Source: Aquibaculum arenosum (lineage in GTDB: Bacteria > Pseudomonadota > Alphaproteobacteria > Kiloniellales > DSM-21159). From it: a DNA stretch of 64,000 nucleotides. Position numbers and translations under genes: made by a program. Shown piece by piece: positions 17,007 to 25,665 of this stretch. The first letter of the stretch is position 1. Each line of letters opens with the position of its first letter. The stretch covers positions 186,001 to 250,000 of the forward strand of contig NZ_JARHUD010000004.1 of the NCBI RefSeq assembly GCF_029222965.1. The letters run 5' to 3'. Under the pieces are notes generated by a model. That model was not told the DNA's origin. It did not search any database and saw only the letters and a program-made list of their open reading frames with translations.

Positions 17007-18395
17007 ATGACCGATACCCCCGTCCGCAACACCACTGCGCGCTGGCGCGACCTCGACCGCCGCCATCACCTCAGCCCCTTCACCGACTATCGCGACCTGA
17101 AGGGGGCGGAGGCCGGCAGCCGCATCATCACCCGCGCCGAGGGCATCCAGCTCTTCGATTCCGAGGGCGAGGCCTTCCTGGACGGCATGGCGGGGCTCTG
17201 GTGCGTCAATGTCGGCTATGGCCGCAAGGAGCTGGCAGAAGCGGCCTACCGGCAGATGCTGGAACTGCCCTACTACAACACCTTCTTCAAGACGGCGACG
17301 CCGCCGCCGGTCGAGCTGTCCGAGCGCCTGGCCGCCTTGATGCCCGAGAAGCTGAACCGGGTTTTCTATGGCTCCTCGGGCTCGGAATCGAACGACACCG
17401 TGGTGCGCCTGGCGCGGCATTTCTGGAAGCTGGAAGGCCAGCCGGAGAAGCAGCACTTCATCAGCCGCACCTACGCCTACCATGGCTCCACCATGGCCTC
17501 GGCCTCGCTGGGCGGCATGACTCCGATGCAGGAGGGCTTTGGCCTGCCGCTGCCCGGCTTCCATCACGTGGTGCCGCCCTATTGGTACGATTTCGGCGGC
17601 GACCTCTCGCCAGAGGAGTTCGGGCAGAAGGCGGCGCGGGCGATCGAGGAGAAGATCCTCGAGATCGGGCCGGAGAATGTTGCCGCCTTCATCGGCGAAC
17701 CCATCATGGGGGCGGGCGGAGTGATCGTGCCGCCGCCGGGCTACTGGGAGGAGGTGCAGCGCATCTGCCGCCAGTACGACGTGCTGCTGGTCGCCGACGA
17801 GGTGATCTGCGGTTTCGGGCGCACCGGCCACTGGTTTGCCTCCGAGCTCTTTGGCATCGAGCCGGACCTGATGACCATGGCCAAGGGCATCACCTCAGGC
17901 TACCTGCCGCTTTCAGCCGTGGGGGTCAGCGATCGCATCGTAGAAGCCCTGCTGCGCGAAGGGGGCGAATTCGCCCACGGCTACACCTATTCCGGCCATC
18001 CGGCAGCCTGTGCCGTGGCGCTCGCTAATCTCGACATCATCGAGAAGGAAGGGCTGGTGGAGCGCACACGCAACGAGACCGGCCCGCACTTGCAGCAGGC
18101 CCTGCACGCCGCCTTCGACGATCACCCGCTGGTGGGGGAAGTGCGCGGCACCGGCCTCATCGCCGCTGTGGAGTTGGTGAAGGACAAGGCCAGCCGCACC
18201 CACTGGGAGAAGCTGGGCCGGGTCGGCGGCATCTGCCGCGATCACTGCTTCGCCAATCGCGTGGTCATCCGTGCAGTGCGCGATGCCATGGTGCTCTCGC
18301 CGCCACTGGTCATCACCCCGGCCGAGATCGACGAGATGGTGGTCCGGCTCAAGCACTGCATAGACGCCACGGCACGCGACCTCGGCGTGCTCTGA
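17007..18395 (+). CDS. Class III PLP aminotransferase, polyamine/omega-amino acid:pyruvate type
   Basis: A 462-residue fold-type I enzyme. Seen: DGMAGLWCVNVGYGRKELAEA, the PLP-phosphate loop GSSGSESNDT, HGSTMASASLGG, FIGEPIMGAGGVIVPPPGYW, the Asp that holds the pyridine nitrogen in LLVADEVICGFGRTG, and the Schiff-base Lys in MAKGITSGYLPLSAV. This pattern (YYNTFFKTATPP at the N-terminal side and LPLSAV after Lys) matches the putrescine/cadaverine-pyruvate or beta-alanine/taurine-pyruvate transaminases (SpuC-like). The donor amine cannot be fixed. It is followed by a good rho-independent terminator and then the GntR gene. Confidence 0.9.
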   Translation: MTDTPVRNTTARWRDLDRRHHLSPFTDYRDLKGAEAGSRIITRAEGIQLFDSEGEAFLDGMAGLWCVNVGYGRKELAEAAYRQMLELPYYNTFFKTATPPPVELSERLAALMPEKLNRVFYGSSGSESNDTVVRLARHFWKLEGQPEKQHFISRTYAYHGSTMASASLGGMTPMQEGFGLPLPGFHHVVPPYWYDFGGDLSPEEFGQKAARAIEEKILEIGPENVAAFIGEPIMGAGGVIVPPPGYWEEVQRICRQYDVLLVADEVICGFGRTGHWFASELFGIEPDLMTMAKGITSGYLPLSAVGVSDRIVEALLREGGEFAHGYTYSGHPAACAVALANLDIIEKEGLVERTRNETGPHLQQALHAAFDDHPLVGEVRGTGLIAAVELVKDKASRTHWEKLGRVGGICRDHCFANRVVIRAVRDAMVLSPPLVITPAEIDEMVVRLKHCIDATARDLGVL

Positions 18396-18406
18396 GGCTT
18401 CCAGCG

Positions 18407-18429
18407 CGCCCCGCTCTGCGGGGCGTTTT
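18407..18429 (+). terminator. Rho-independent terminator after the aminotransferase
   Basis: CGCCCCGC (18407-18414), loop TCT, GCGGGGCG (18418-18425) and then TTTT: a perfect 8-bp GC stem followed by a T-run, 11 bp after the stop codon. Confidence 0.88.
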
Positions 18430-18460
18430 GCTGTAGTCTCTCGCGGCTGAACCAGATTGC

Positions 18461-18482
18461 CATTTTGGTCCAGACCAAAATG
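18461..18482. promoter_or_regulatory. Perfect palindromic operator candidate upstream of the GntR gene
   Basis: CATTTTGGTC (18461-18470) and GACCAAAATG (18473-18482) are exact reverse complements around a CA centre, 48 bp before the start of a GntR/FCD regulator. Dyads containing TGGTC...GACCA are typical sites of FadR/FCD-subfamily regulators, so this is probably an autoregulatory operator. No second copy was noticed in the window. Confidence 0.7.
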
Positions 18483-18530
18483 CGCTATGCTGCGAGGCAT
18501 TGAGCCACAAGTCAGGGAAGAACGCCGCAG

Positions 18531-19262
18531 ATGGAAGACCGTAGCCCACAGGTGATTTCGCAGATCATTGCGACCCATTCGGTGGGGGCGACGGTGCAGG
18601 TGGTGCTGGATACGCTCTTCGCGCAGATCAAGAACGGCGAGTACCCTCACGAATCGCGCTTACCCTCGGAGCGGGCGCTGGCGGCGGAACTGGGCGTGGC
18701 GCGCAACACGGTGCGCGAGGCGCTGGATGTCCTGGAAGAGTGCAACGTCATCAGACGGCGACGAAGCAGCGGAAGCTTCGTGACCTACCGGGCGGAAGCC
18801 TCAGTTCCCGAGCCGGCCAGTCATTCCTTCGCGCTCGAGACCAGTCCGCTGGATCATCTGGTGGTGCGGGGCATTCTGGAACCGGAGATGGTGCGGCTTG
18901 CGGTCATCAACATGACGCCGCGGGAGATCGGCGATCTGGTGCAGTTGATGACCGAGTTCGAGGCGGTGCGCAGCGACGTGGACGCCTTTGTGGAGTTCGA
19001 GGAGCGGCTCTATCGAATGATTGCCGCCGGCACGCGCAATCGCCTGCTGGCCTCCTGTTATGAGTTGGCGATCGAGTCCTGCCGCCTGAGCTTTCGCACC
19101 ACGCTGCTGCGCCGCTACCTCACCCCCAGGCGGATTCAGGAGTACAAGCAGCGCTACCACAGCCTGTCCAACGCCATCTCCGCGCGCGATGTGGAGCGGG
19201 CTGTGGAGCTGATCAAGCTGCACCTGATCGAAGAGCAGAAGCTGCTGCTGCAGGAGCTTTAG
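18531..19262 (+). CDS. GntR family transcriptional regulator, FadR/FCD subfamily
   Basis: A 243-residue regulator. The N-terminal winged helix contains ESRLPSERALAAELGVARNTVREALDVLEECNVIRRRRSSGSFV (the ERxLAxxxGVSRxxVREAL signature), after a leader of about 35 residues. The C-terminal FCD domain spans about 105-235 with VRGILEPEMVRLAVINMTPREIGDL, FVEFEERLYRMIAAGTRNRLL and a last helix AVELIKLHLIEEQKLLLQEL; the usual metal-binding His of FCD domains are mostly absent, so it may bind ligand without metal. It overlaps the convergent binding-protein gene by 4 bp and has a perfect palindrome in front. The effector is unknown. Confidence 0.93.
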   Translation: MEDRSPQVISQIIATHSVGATVQVVLDTLFAQIKNGEYPHESRLPSERALAAELGVARNTVREALDVLEECNVIRRRRSSGSFVTYRAEASVPEPASHSFALETSPLDHLVVRGILEPEMVRLAVINMTPREIGDLVQLMTEFEAVRSDVDAFVEFEERLYRMIAAGTRNRLLASCYELAIESCRLSFRTTLLRRYLTPRRIQEYKQRYHSLSNAISARDVERAVELIKLHLIEEQKLLLQEL

Positions 19263-20545
19263 AGGACGTCGGCGGGAGTGCGACTCTCCGCCAGCATGCG
19301 TTGTTCCCAGAGCTGGCCCAGATCCTGCATCTCCTCTTTGAGGAGTGCGCCGTGGCGTGACAGCCAGGTGGAGATGGACCTGAACTCGGCAATGCGGGCG
19401 CGCCCCTGCTGAATCGTCACAACGGGCCAGTCACCGACCAGCGCATTGTCGATGCCGAAGAGTTCGCGGCCCCACCAGCGGGCAGGCCCGAAGGCATGGG
19501 TGACGTGCCCGAGCTGCTTCATGGCTGCCAGCACGGAGGCGGAGCTGAGGCTGTTGGCTTTCTCTACCGCGCCATGCCAGATGTCCAGAATGGCCGCATA
19601 CTCCCAACTCACGGCGCTCCAGGCGCCTGGGAAGCGACGGTTGTACTCCTCGAAGAACGCGCCCGGCTGATGGAAGAAGAAGGTCTTGCCGCGCAGCTTG
19701 GGGTCGTCGAACTCCGGGAATTGGAAAATGACGCCCTCCATAAAGGCGGGCGATGTTCGCTCGATCAATCGATCGTAGCGGTCCAGCGTGCAGCTGATGA
19801 TCTGCCCCTTGAAGCCCTGCGCATGGGCATATTCGGTCATCGCGTGCACCATGGGAGTGTGGCTGGTGCACCAGCACAGGATGTCCGGGTCGGCATCCAG
19901 CATGGGCTGTACCACACCCGCCACGTCTCTGCTGTCGGGGGCGTAGCGGATCTCCTTCACGATAGGCAGGCCGGCGGCCCGAAAAGCCGCACGATAGCTG
20001 GCCAGAGAAGGCAGGCCCAGGCCGTCCATCTGGCTGCAGAGCGCGACCCTGCCGAGCTCAGGCCGGCTCTTTCGCAGCCACTCGACGCCGGTGACATTGA
20101 AGATCGGGTGGAGCTCGCTGGGCGCGATCAGATAGGGGCTCTCGGGTGAAAGGTCGCTCGGCAGCAGGGTGGCGGTGAGAATTTTGCGCCGGTTGAGGTA
20201 GTCGCGCAGCGGTGTGAGCGCGTCGCCGCCCAGCATCATCAGCAGTTTGATGCCGTGGCGCTCAACCAGTTCCTGCGCGCCGGCCATCGCCGCCTCGGCG
20301 TCTGGGCCGCAGTCGTGATGCTTGATCTCGACGGGATAGCGGCGCCCGCCAATCATCAAGCCGCCATTGCGGTTCAGCCAGTCGACCCAGATCTCGCAGC
20401 CGTAAAGCCCCGGCTGGCCCCATGATTCCAGCGAACCACTCAGCGGCGCGAGAAAACCAAGGATGATGGGCTCATTCATCCCCACCGAGAGGCGGGGCAG
20501 GGTGCTGGAGACCGCGAGCTGATGGGCGAAGCTGGAGGGAGCCAT
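19259..20545 (-). CDS. AmiC/UrtA-type ligand-binding protein lacking a signal peptide
   Basis: A 428-residue type I periplasmic-binding-fold protein (Peripla_BP_6 group). Seen: ILGFLAPLSGSLESWGQPGLYGCEIWVDWLNRNGGLMIGGRRYPVEI (the first lobe of branched-chain amino acid, urea and amide receptors), IKLLMMLGGDALTPLRDYL, and PDILCWCTSHTPMVHAMTEYAHAQGFKGQ. No hydrophobic signal sequence precedes the first strand, whether the start is the ATG at 20545 or the in-frame ATG at 20479 (MNEPIILGF), so it is predicted to be cytoplasmic, like the amide sensor AmiC. No permease or ATPase genes adjoin it. It lies tail to tail with the GntR gene and head to head with tmm. The ligand is unknown; a methylated amine is only a guess from context. 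Confidence 0.8.
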   Translation of the reverse strand: MAPSSFAHQLAVSSTLPRLSVGMNEPIILGFLAPLSGSLESWGQPGLYGCEIWVDWLNRNGGLMIGGRRYPVEIKHHDCGPDAEAAMAGAQELVERHGIKLLMMLGGDALTPLRDYLNRRKILTATLLPSDLSPESPYLIAPSELHPIFNVTGVEWLRKSRPELGRVALCSQMDGLGLPSLASYRAAFRAAGLPIVKEIRYAPDSRDVAGVVQPMLDADPDILCWCTSHTPMVHAMTEYAHAQGFKGQIISCTLDRYDRLIERTSPAFMEGVIFQFPEFDDPKLRGKTFFFHQPGAFFEEYNRRFPGAWSAVSWEYAAILDIWHGAVEKANSLSSASVLAAMKQLGHVTHAFGPARWWGRELFGIDNALVGDWPVVTIQQGRARIAEFRSISTWLSRHGALLKEEMQDLGQLWEQRMLAESRTPADVL

Positions 20546-20623
20546 AGCTCCATCTAGTGCAGATCGCGGTCAATTGGAAGCGGGCTGCGGATCGATCACG
20601 TCCACTGATCTGACGATTTCCTG

Positions 20624-20640
20624 TTGACCGATTGGTTCAA
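20624..20640. promoter_or_regulatory. Imperfect inverted repeat in the tmm promoter region
   Basis: TTGACC-GATT-GGTTCAA is a near dyad about 90 bp before the tmm start, within the 185-bp gap to the divergent binding-protein gene. A further GGTCAA at about 20568-20573 is complementary to its left arm. It could be a binding site for the adjacent LysR or GntR protein; this is inference from position and symmetry only. Confidence 0.3.
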
Positions 20641-20730
20641 TCTCTTGCACCATTCTGGCTACACGCTGCACCACATTGTCGGAACAGGAGACCACAAGAT
20701 GAAAGTGGTCCGGGCCACGGAGGAGACAGT

Positions 20731-22146
20731 ATGAAGTCCAAACGCGTAGCGATCATCGGTGCCGGCCCCTCGGGACTGGCGCAAATGCGTGCCTTTCAGT
20801 CCGCCCGGGAGAAGGGCGAGGAGATTCCAGAAATCGTCTGCTTCGAGAAGCAGAGCAACTGGGGCGGCCTCTGGAACTACACCTGGCGCACGGGCCTGGA
20901 TGAACGGGGCGAGCCCGTCCACTCCTCCATGTATCGCTATCTGTGGTCCAACGGACCCAAGGAGGGCCTGGAGTTCGCCGACTATACCTTCGATGAGCAT
21001 TTCGGGCAGGAGATCGCCTCCTATCCGCCGCGCGCGGTGCTCTTCGACTACATCGAGGGGCGTGTGCTGAAGGCAGGCATCCGTGATTGGATCCGCTTCA
21101 ACACCCCGGTGCGTTTCGTGCGCTACAACGAGAGCGACGGCACCTTCACGGTCACGGCGCACGACCAGATCAAGGATACCACCTACGAGGAGACCTTCGA
21201 CCACGTCATCTGCGCGTCGGGTCACTTCTCCACGCCCAATGTGCCCTACTACGAGGGCTTTGAGGGCTTCAACGGTCGGATCCTCCATGCCCATGATTTC
21301 CGGGATGCCCGGGAGTTCCGCGACAAGGACCTGCTGATCCTGGGCTCCTCCTATTCCGCCGAGGACATCGGATCGCAGTGCTGGAAGTACGGCGCCAAGT
21401 CGATCACGGTGGCTTATCGCAACGCGCCCATGGGCTTCGCCTGGCCCGACAACTGGGAAGAGGTGCCTGCGCTGGTGCGTGTTGACGGCAACACGGCCTA
21501 TTTCAAGGACGGTTCCTCGCGGCAGGTGGACGCGATCATCCTCTGCACCGGGTACCAGCACTTCTTCAACTTCCTGCCGGACGACCTGCGGCTGAAAACG
21601 GCGAACCGCCTTGCGGCGGCCGATCTCTACAAGGGGGTCGTCTTCGTCAAGAACACCAAGATGTTCTACCTCGGCATGCAGGATCAGTGGTTCACCTTCA
21701 ACATGTTCGATGCCCAGGCCTGGTGGGTGCGTGACGCCATTCTGGGCAAGATCGCGATCCCTGAGGACAGGAGCGTGCTGGAGAAGGACGTCGAGGAGCG
21801 GGTTGCCCTTGAGGACGCCGGCGGCGGGGACGCCAGCCATGCGATCAAGTACCAGGGCGACTATATCAAGGAACTGATCGCCGAGACCGACTACCCGAGC
21901 TTCGATGTCGACGGAGCCTGTGAGGCCTTCTACGCCTGGAAGAAGCACAAGAAGGAAGACATCATGGGCTTCCGCAACAAATCCTACCGTTCGGTGATGA
22001 CCGGCAAGGTATCGCCCGCCCACCACACGCCGTGGAAGGATGCGCTGGACGATTCCCTAGAAGCCTACCTCCAGAGGACGCCGTCCGAATCCCGTGATGC
22101 CGAGGTCATCTCGCTGCACAAGCAGCGCGCAGCGGCCGGAGCCTGA
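20731..22146 (+). CDS. tmm: Trimethylamine monooxygenase, flavin-containing (Tmm)
   Basis: A 471-residue class B flavoprotein monooxygenase that oxidises trimethylamine to trimethylamine N-oxide with NADPH and O2. Seen: FAD loop GAGPSG at 10-15, [18 protein letters not shown] (family FEK...GG.W), [21 protein letters not shown], the NADPH loop [10 protein letters not shown] at about 205-214, [18 protein letters not shown] and [19 protein letters not shown] (the ATG-like C-terminal motif), [34 protein letters not shown]. These match the bacterial Tmm group of FMOs rather than Baeyer-Villiger enzymes. GGAGGAG ends 6 nt before the ATG at 20731. The gene is followed, beyond a LysR gene, by tdm, which strongly supports the call. 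Confidence 0.93.
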   Translation: MKSKRVAIIGAGPSGLAQMRAFQSAREKGEEIPEIVCFEKQSNWGGLWNYTWRTGLDERGEPVHSSMYRYLWSNGPKEGLEFADYTFDEHFGQEIASYPPRAVLFDYIEGRVLKAGIRDWIRFNTPVRFVRYNESDGTFTVTAHDQIKDTTYEETFDHVICASGHFSTPNVPYYEGFEGFNGRILHAHDFRDAREFRDKDLLILGSSYSAEDIGSQCWKYGAKSITVAYRNAPMGFAWPDNWEEVPALVRVDGNTAYFKDGSSRQVDAIILCTGYQHFFNFLPDDLRLKTANRLAAADLYKGVVFVKNTKMFYLGMQDQWFTFNMFDAQAWWVRDAILGKIAIPEDRSVLEKDVEERVALEDAGGGDASHAIKYQGDYIKELIAETDYPSFDVDGACEAFYAWKKHKKEDIMGFRNKSYRSVMTGKVSPAHHTPWKDALDDSLEAYLQRTPSESRDAEVISLHKQRAAAGA

Positions 22147-22147
22147 T

Positions 22148-22166
22148 CCGGCTTCGGAGAAGCCGG
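22148..22166 (+). terminator. Hairpin directly after tmm
   Basis: CCGGCTTC (22148-22155), loop GGA, GAAGCCGG (22159-22166): a perfect 8-bp stem starting 2 bp after the tmm stop. No T-run follows. Confidence 0.6.
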
Positions 22167-22181
22167 GCCAAATCTACGCAT

Positions 22182-22210
22182 TCACCCTGAGACCCATGGG
22201 TTCAGGGTGA
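22182..22210. terminator. Second hairpin, overlapping the lysR stop codon
   Basis: TCACCCTGA (22182-22190) pairs with TCAGGGTGA (22202-22210), and the intervening ACCCATGGGT is itself self-complementary, so the whole segment forms a long symmetrical stem. Its right arm covers the stop codon of the minus-strand lysR gene. It may act on both converging transcripts. Confidence 0.6.
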
Positions 22211-23164
22211 GTGCGATCCCGTTTCCAGGCAAGGAAACGCGTGCTGGGCCTGCGGCGTGTCGGCGGCGCGGGCTTCGGCGAACAGCCAGTCCCGCACCAC
22301 CTGGGCGGCACCGCTTGGGACGTCGCCGCGACGCTGCAGCAGGAAGTAGCCGGAGCGGGTGCGAACGCTCTCCGCCAGCGGCTTGATGAGCGAGCCCTCG
22401 GCCAGATGGCAGTCCACCAGATAGCGCCAGCCGAGTGCGACGCCCAATCCGTCGACGGCGGCCTGGATGGACAGAGCGTAGGTGTTGAAGCTCAGGCTGG
22501 GCATCTCGCTGCTGTCGGCCATGCCCTTGCTCTTCAACCAGCGGCTCCAGTCCATCCACTCGCTGTGGTGACTGGCCACAGTAATTAACGTACAGCGGCG
22601 TAAAGCCTCGAGGTCATGGAGCTTGCGGTCCGTGGCGTAGTCTGGCGCGCAGACGGGAAAGACCTCTTCACTCAACAGCAACTCGGCCTCGAAATCCGGC
22701 CAGGCCCCTTCGCCGCGCAGGATGACCAGGTCATGCTCCCCGGCCAGGGCTTCGGCGTCGATATCCGTCGAGACCAGGTGGATATCGAGGTTCGGATGAT
22801 CCTGGCGCAGGCGGCGCAGGCGCGGCATCAGCCAGAGGGTTGAAACCGATTGGGTGGCGGCCAGCGTGACCCGGGGCCGCTCCACTGCTTCGCGCAGGCC
22901 TTCGAGGCCCTGTTCCACCTGATCCAGCGCCAGGCTCACATGCTGCAGGAAAGCCTGACCTTCACGCGTCAGGACCACCGAGCGATAGCGCCGGTGGAAC
23001 AGTCGGGCGCCCAGATGCTCTTCGAGCAATTTGATCTGCCGACTGACCGCGGCTTGGCTCAGGTTGAGCCGCGCAGCAGCCGCAGTGAAGCCGCCCAATC
23101 TGGCGGCCGCTTCAAAGGCAATCAGATAATCGAGCGGCGGCAGTCTGTTCTGGCGTCTTCGCAT
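22202..23164 (-). CDS. LysR family regulator (GcvA-like), between tmm and tdm
   Basis: A 320-residue LTTR. The N-terminal helix-turn-helix reads LIAFEAAARLGGFTAAAARLNLSQAAVSRQIKLLEEHLGARLFHRRYRSVVLTREGQAFL, the standard LysR pattern, followed by the effector domain starting VTLAATQSVSTLWLMPRLRRL, as in the GcvA subgroup. TWLMPRL and GLGVALGWRYLVD are usual in that group. It is convergent with tmm and divergent from tdm with a 93-bp spacer that contains a 17-bp palindrome, so it probably controls tdm and itself, and perhaps tmm. The effector is likely a methylated amine (inference). AGGA lies 7 nt before its ATG. Confidence 0.92.
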   Translation of the reverse strand: MRRRQNRLPPLDYLIAFEAAARLGGFTAAAARLNLSQAAVSRQIKLLEEHLGARLFHRRYRSVVLTREGQAFLQHVSLALDQVEQGLEGLREAVERPRVTLAATQSVSTLWLMPRLRRLRQDHPNLDIHLVSTDIDAEALAGEHDLVILRGEGAWPDFEAELLLSEEVFPVCAPDYATDRKLHDLEALRRCTLITVASHHSEWMDWSRWLKSKGMADSSEMPSLSFNTYALSIQAAVDGLGVALGWRYLVDCHLAEGSLIKPLAESVRTRSGYFLLQRRGDVPSGAAQVVRDWLFAEARAADTPQAQHAFPCLETGSHSP

Positions 23165-23172
23165 AAGTTTTC

Positions 23173-23189
23173 CTGAGGCTGAGCCTCAG
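23173..23189. promoter_or_regulatory. Palindrome in the lysR-tdm intergenic region
   Basis: CTGAGGCT-G-AGCCTCAG is a perfect 17-bp palindrome, 9 bp upstream of the lysR start and about 70 bp upstream of tdm. Dyads with T and A at the outer edges in a divergent lysR promoter are the usual LTTR sites; here the T-to-A spacing is 13 rather than 11. Confidence 0.6.
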
Positions 23190-23257
23190 ACAATGCTGCT
23201 TTACGCCCCTCTCCTGTCAACCGACTAATGGCCGGAATTGCGAAGGAGGACGCAAAA

Positions 23258-25630
23258 ATGGGCGTATTGCAGCAGTTCGAAACGCCTCAGGTGCGTGGCG
23301 GCGTCCTGGTACCTGGGTTGCCGCTGCTTCCACCGGGCACGGAACGCCACCCTGTTCCCGGGGGCGGGTCACGCACACTGGCGATCGAAGTGGGCGACGA
23401 GATCACCGTCGTCAACCGAGAGGGCCTGCAATCCTGCGAACTTGTCTTCTTCGACCCGCAGGGCCGCAGCAATTCCGGCCTGCTGGGCGTGCAGACGTCC
23501 CATCAACCTGAGGGCTTGCGCGCGATCTTGAATTCCGCGGAGCCTTCTGCGCGGCGGGTGCGCGCCGCGCTCGAGAAGTCCGGCTTCGACCTCGCAAACG
23601 CCACCTGCATCCGACTTTTCGGCCCCGGATCACGGGCCGGCGACAGCGCCAGCTTCACGGCGGAGGGGCCGGGTCTGCTCATCGTCGCTGCTCCCGGCGG
23701 ACCGATGGCCGTGGACGCGCAGAACCCGCCCACCGACCTGGTGGCCTATGTGAAGCGCGCGCGCCCCGTTCAGCGCAAAGGGGGGCAAGCACCGCCCGAT
23801 CCCCTGGCCGACCCTCTCACCGATATCAACATTCAGCCGGGCCAGGCCCGGACCTATGAGGTGAAGAAGGGACAGTACATCCAGGTGCTGGATGTGCAGG
23901 GTCGGGAGTGTTCCGATTTTCAGGCGCTGGATCTGCGGGCGGTCGAGAAGGGGCGTATCGCCGACATCGACCCGACCACGACGCGCAGCCTGAGCGGCTC
24001 GCTCTATCCCCGACCTGGCCTCTTCGCGAAGTACTACTCGGTCGACATGCAGCCGCTGGTGGAGATCGTGCAAGACACCTGCGGCCGGCATGACACCTTC
24101 GGCCTGGCCTGCACCGCGCGCTACTATGAGGACCTGGGCTATCCGGGCCACGTCAACTGTTCCGACAACATCAATCGGGAGTTCGAGCGCTATGGTCTGC
24201 CCCCGCGCGGCGGCTGGCCCGCGATCAATTTTTTCTTCAACACCCTGCTGGACGACGCCAATGCCATCGGCATGGACGACCCCTGGTCGCGCCCCGGCGA
24301 CTTCGTGCTGGTGCGCGCCCTGACCGACCTGCTGTGCGTTTCCACCGCCTGTCCCTGCGACGTGGATCCCGCCAATGGCTGGAATCCCACCGACATCCAG
24401 GTGCGGGTCTATGACCAGCAGGAAGATTTCTCACGATCCATAGGTTTTCGCATGACTGCAGACGCCCAGGTGGAGCCCACCAAGAAGACGGCCTTCCACG
24501 ACTGCTTCGCCGAACACACGCGCGATTTCGTCGAGTACAACGGCTACTGGCTGCCCAACCAGTTCAACGATCACGGCACGATCGCGGAGTACTGGGCCTG
24601 CCGCGAGAAGGCGGCAATCATGGACCTGAGCCCGCTGCGCAAGTTCGAGGTGACCGGCCCGGACGCTGAAGCGCTGATGCAACTCTGCGTCACCCGCAAC
24701 ATGAAGAAGCTGAGTGTCGGCCAGGTGGTCTATACCGCCATGTGCTACGAGCACGGCGGCATGGTGGACGACGGCACGGTCTTCCGTCTCGGCGACGACA
24801 ATTTCCGCTGGGTCGGCGGCTGCGGCACGTCCGGGCTGTGGCTGCGCGAACAGGCGGAAAAGCACGGTATGGACGTCTGGGTGCGCTCCTCCACCGACCA
24901 ATTGCACAACATAGCGGTCCAGGGGCCACTTAGCCGCGACATCCTGCGCGAGGTGATCTGGACGCCGGAGAACCGGACCACAGTGGAGGAACTGGGCGTC
25001 TTTCGCTTCACTGTCGGACGCATTGGCGACTTCCACGGTCCGGCCGTGGTGGTATCGCGCACCGGCTACACTGGCGAGTTGGGCTTTGAGGTCTTCTGCC
25101 ATCCCAAGGATGCCCGCGAGGTCTTCGATGCCGTCTGGGCGGCCGGACAGCCGCATGGCCTGACGCCTTTCGGACTTGCGGCGCTGGACATGGTGCGGAT
25201 CGAGGCGGGACTGGTCTTCGCAGGCTTCGAGTTCACCGACCAGACCAACCCCTTCGAGGCCGGCATCGGCTTCACGGTTCCGCTCAAGTCCAAGGAGGAC
25301 GACTTCATCGGCCGTAAGGTGCTGGAGGAGCGCAAGGCGCATCCGACCCGCAAGCTTGTCGGCTTGGATCTGGTCGGCCACCAAGTGCCGTCCAGCGGAG
25401 ACTGTGTGCGCATCGGCCGGGCCCAGGTGGGCGAGATCACCTCGGCTGTGCGTTCGCCGATCCTTGGCAAGGTCATCGCGCTCTGCCGTATGGACGCGAC
25501 CCATGCCGAAGAGGGAACCCAAGTCGAGGTTGGGCAGCTCGACGGGCTCCAGAAGCGGATCCCGGCCACCGTGGTGCGCGCTCCGCACTTTGATCCAACC
25601 AAGGAGAGGGTCAAAGGCATCTACGCCTAA
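23258..25630 (+). CDS. tdm: Trimethylamine N-oxide demethylase (Tdm): DUF1989 plus GcvT domains
   Basis: A 790-residue two-part enzyme that splits TMAO into dimethylamine and formaldehyde, with the C-terminal part able to pass one-carbon units to tetrahydrofolate. The N-terminal half has two DUF1989-like segments (about 20-180, then from IQPGQARTYEVKKGQYIQVLDVQGRECSDFQALD) and Cys residues at 301 (HVNCSDN), 365 and 367 (TACPCD), suited to hold the active-site metal. From about residue 410 it is a complete GcvT/DMGDH-type aminomethyltransferase (AEYWACREKAAIMDLSPLRKFEVTGPDA; VSRTGYTGELGFEVF; FGLAALDMVRIEAGL). The start at 23258 is chosen because AAGGAGGA lies 7 nt before it; an ATG at 23228 has none. 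The neighbours tmm, lysR and a symporter support the assignment; a dimethylglycine-dehydrogenase-type enzyme is excluded by the lack of an FAD domain. Confidence 0.92.
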   Translation: MGVLQQFETPQVRGGVLVPGLPLLPPGTERHPVPGGGSRTLAIEVGDEITVVNREGLQSCELVFFDPQGRSNSGLLGVQTSHQPEGLRAILNSAEPSARRVRAALEKSGFDLANATCIRLFGPGSRAGDSASFTAEGPGLLIVAAPGGPMAVDAQNPPTDLVAYVKRARPVQRKGGQAPPDPLADPLTDINIQPGQARTYEVKKGQYIQVLDVQGRECSDFQALDLRAVEKGRIADIDPTTTRSLSGSLYPRPGLFAKYYSVDMQPLVEIVQDTCGRHDTFGLACTARYYEDLGYPGHVNCSDNINREFERYGLPPRGGWPAINFFFNTLLDDANAIGMDDPWSRPGDFVLVRALTDLLCVSTACPCDVDPANGWNPTDIQVRVYDQQEDFSRSIGFRMTADAQVEPTKKTAFHDCFAEHTRDFVEYNGYWLPNQFNDHGTIAEYWACREKAAIMDLSPLRKFEVTGPDAEALMQLCVTRNMKKLSVGQVVYTAMCYEHGGMVDDGTVFRLGDDNFRWVGGCGTSGLWLREQAEKHGMDVWVRSSTDQLHNIAVQGPLSRDILREVIWTPENRTTVEELGVFRFTVGRIGDFHGPAVVVSRTGYTGELGFEVFCHPKDAREVFDAVWAAGQPHGLTPFGLAALDMVRIEAGLVFAGFEFTDQTNPFEAGIGFTVPLKSKEDDFIGRKVLEERKAHPTRKLVGLDLVGHQVPSSGDCVRIGRAQVGEITSAVRSPILGKVIALCRMDATHAEEGTQVEVGQLDGLQKRIPATVVRAPHFDPTKERVKGIYA

Positions 25631-25665
25631 ATATAACAAACAACAGTAGGGGAAGTTTAAAAGGA

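Noticed and set aside
23258-25630. Calling the DUF1989-GcvT protein a dimethylglycine or sarcosine dehydrogenase
   Set aside because: There is no FAD-binding GxGxxG domain at the N-terminus; DUF1989 plus GcvT and the tmm neighbour fit TMAO demethylase.
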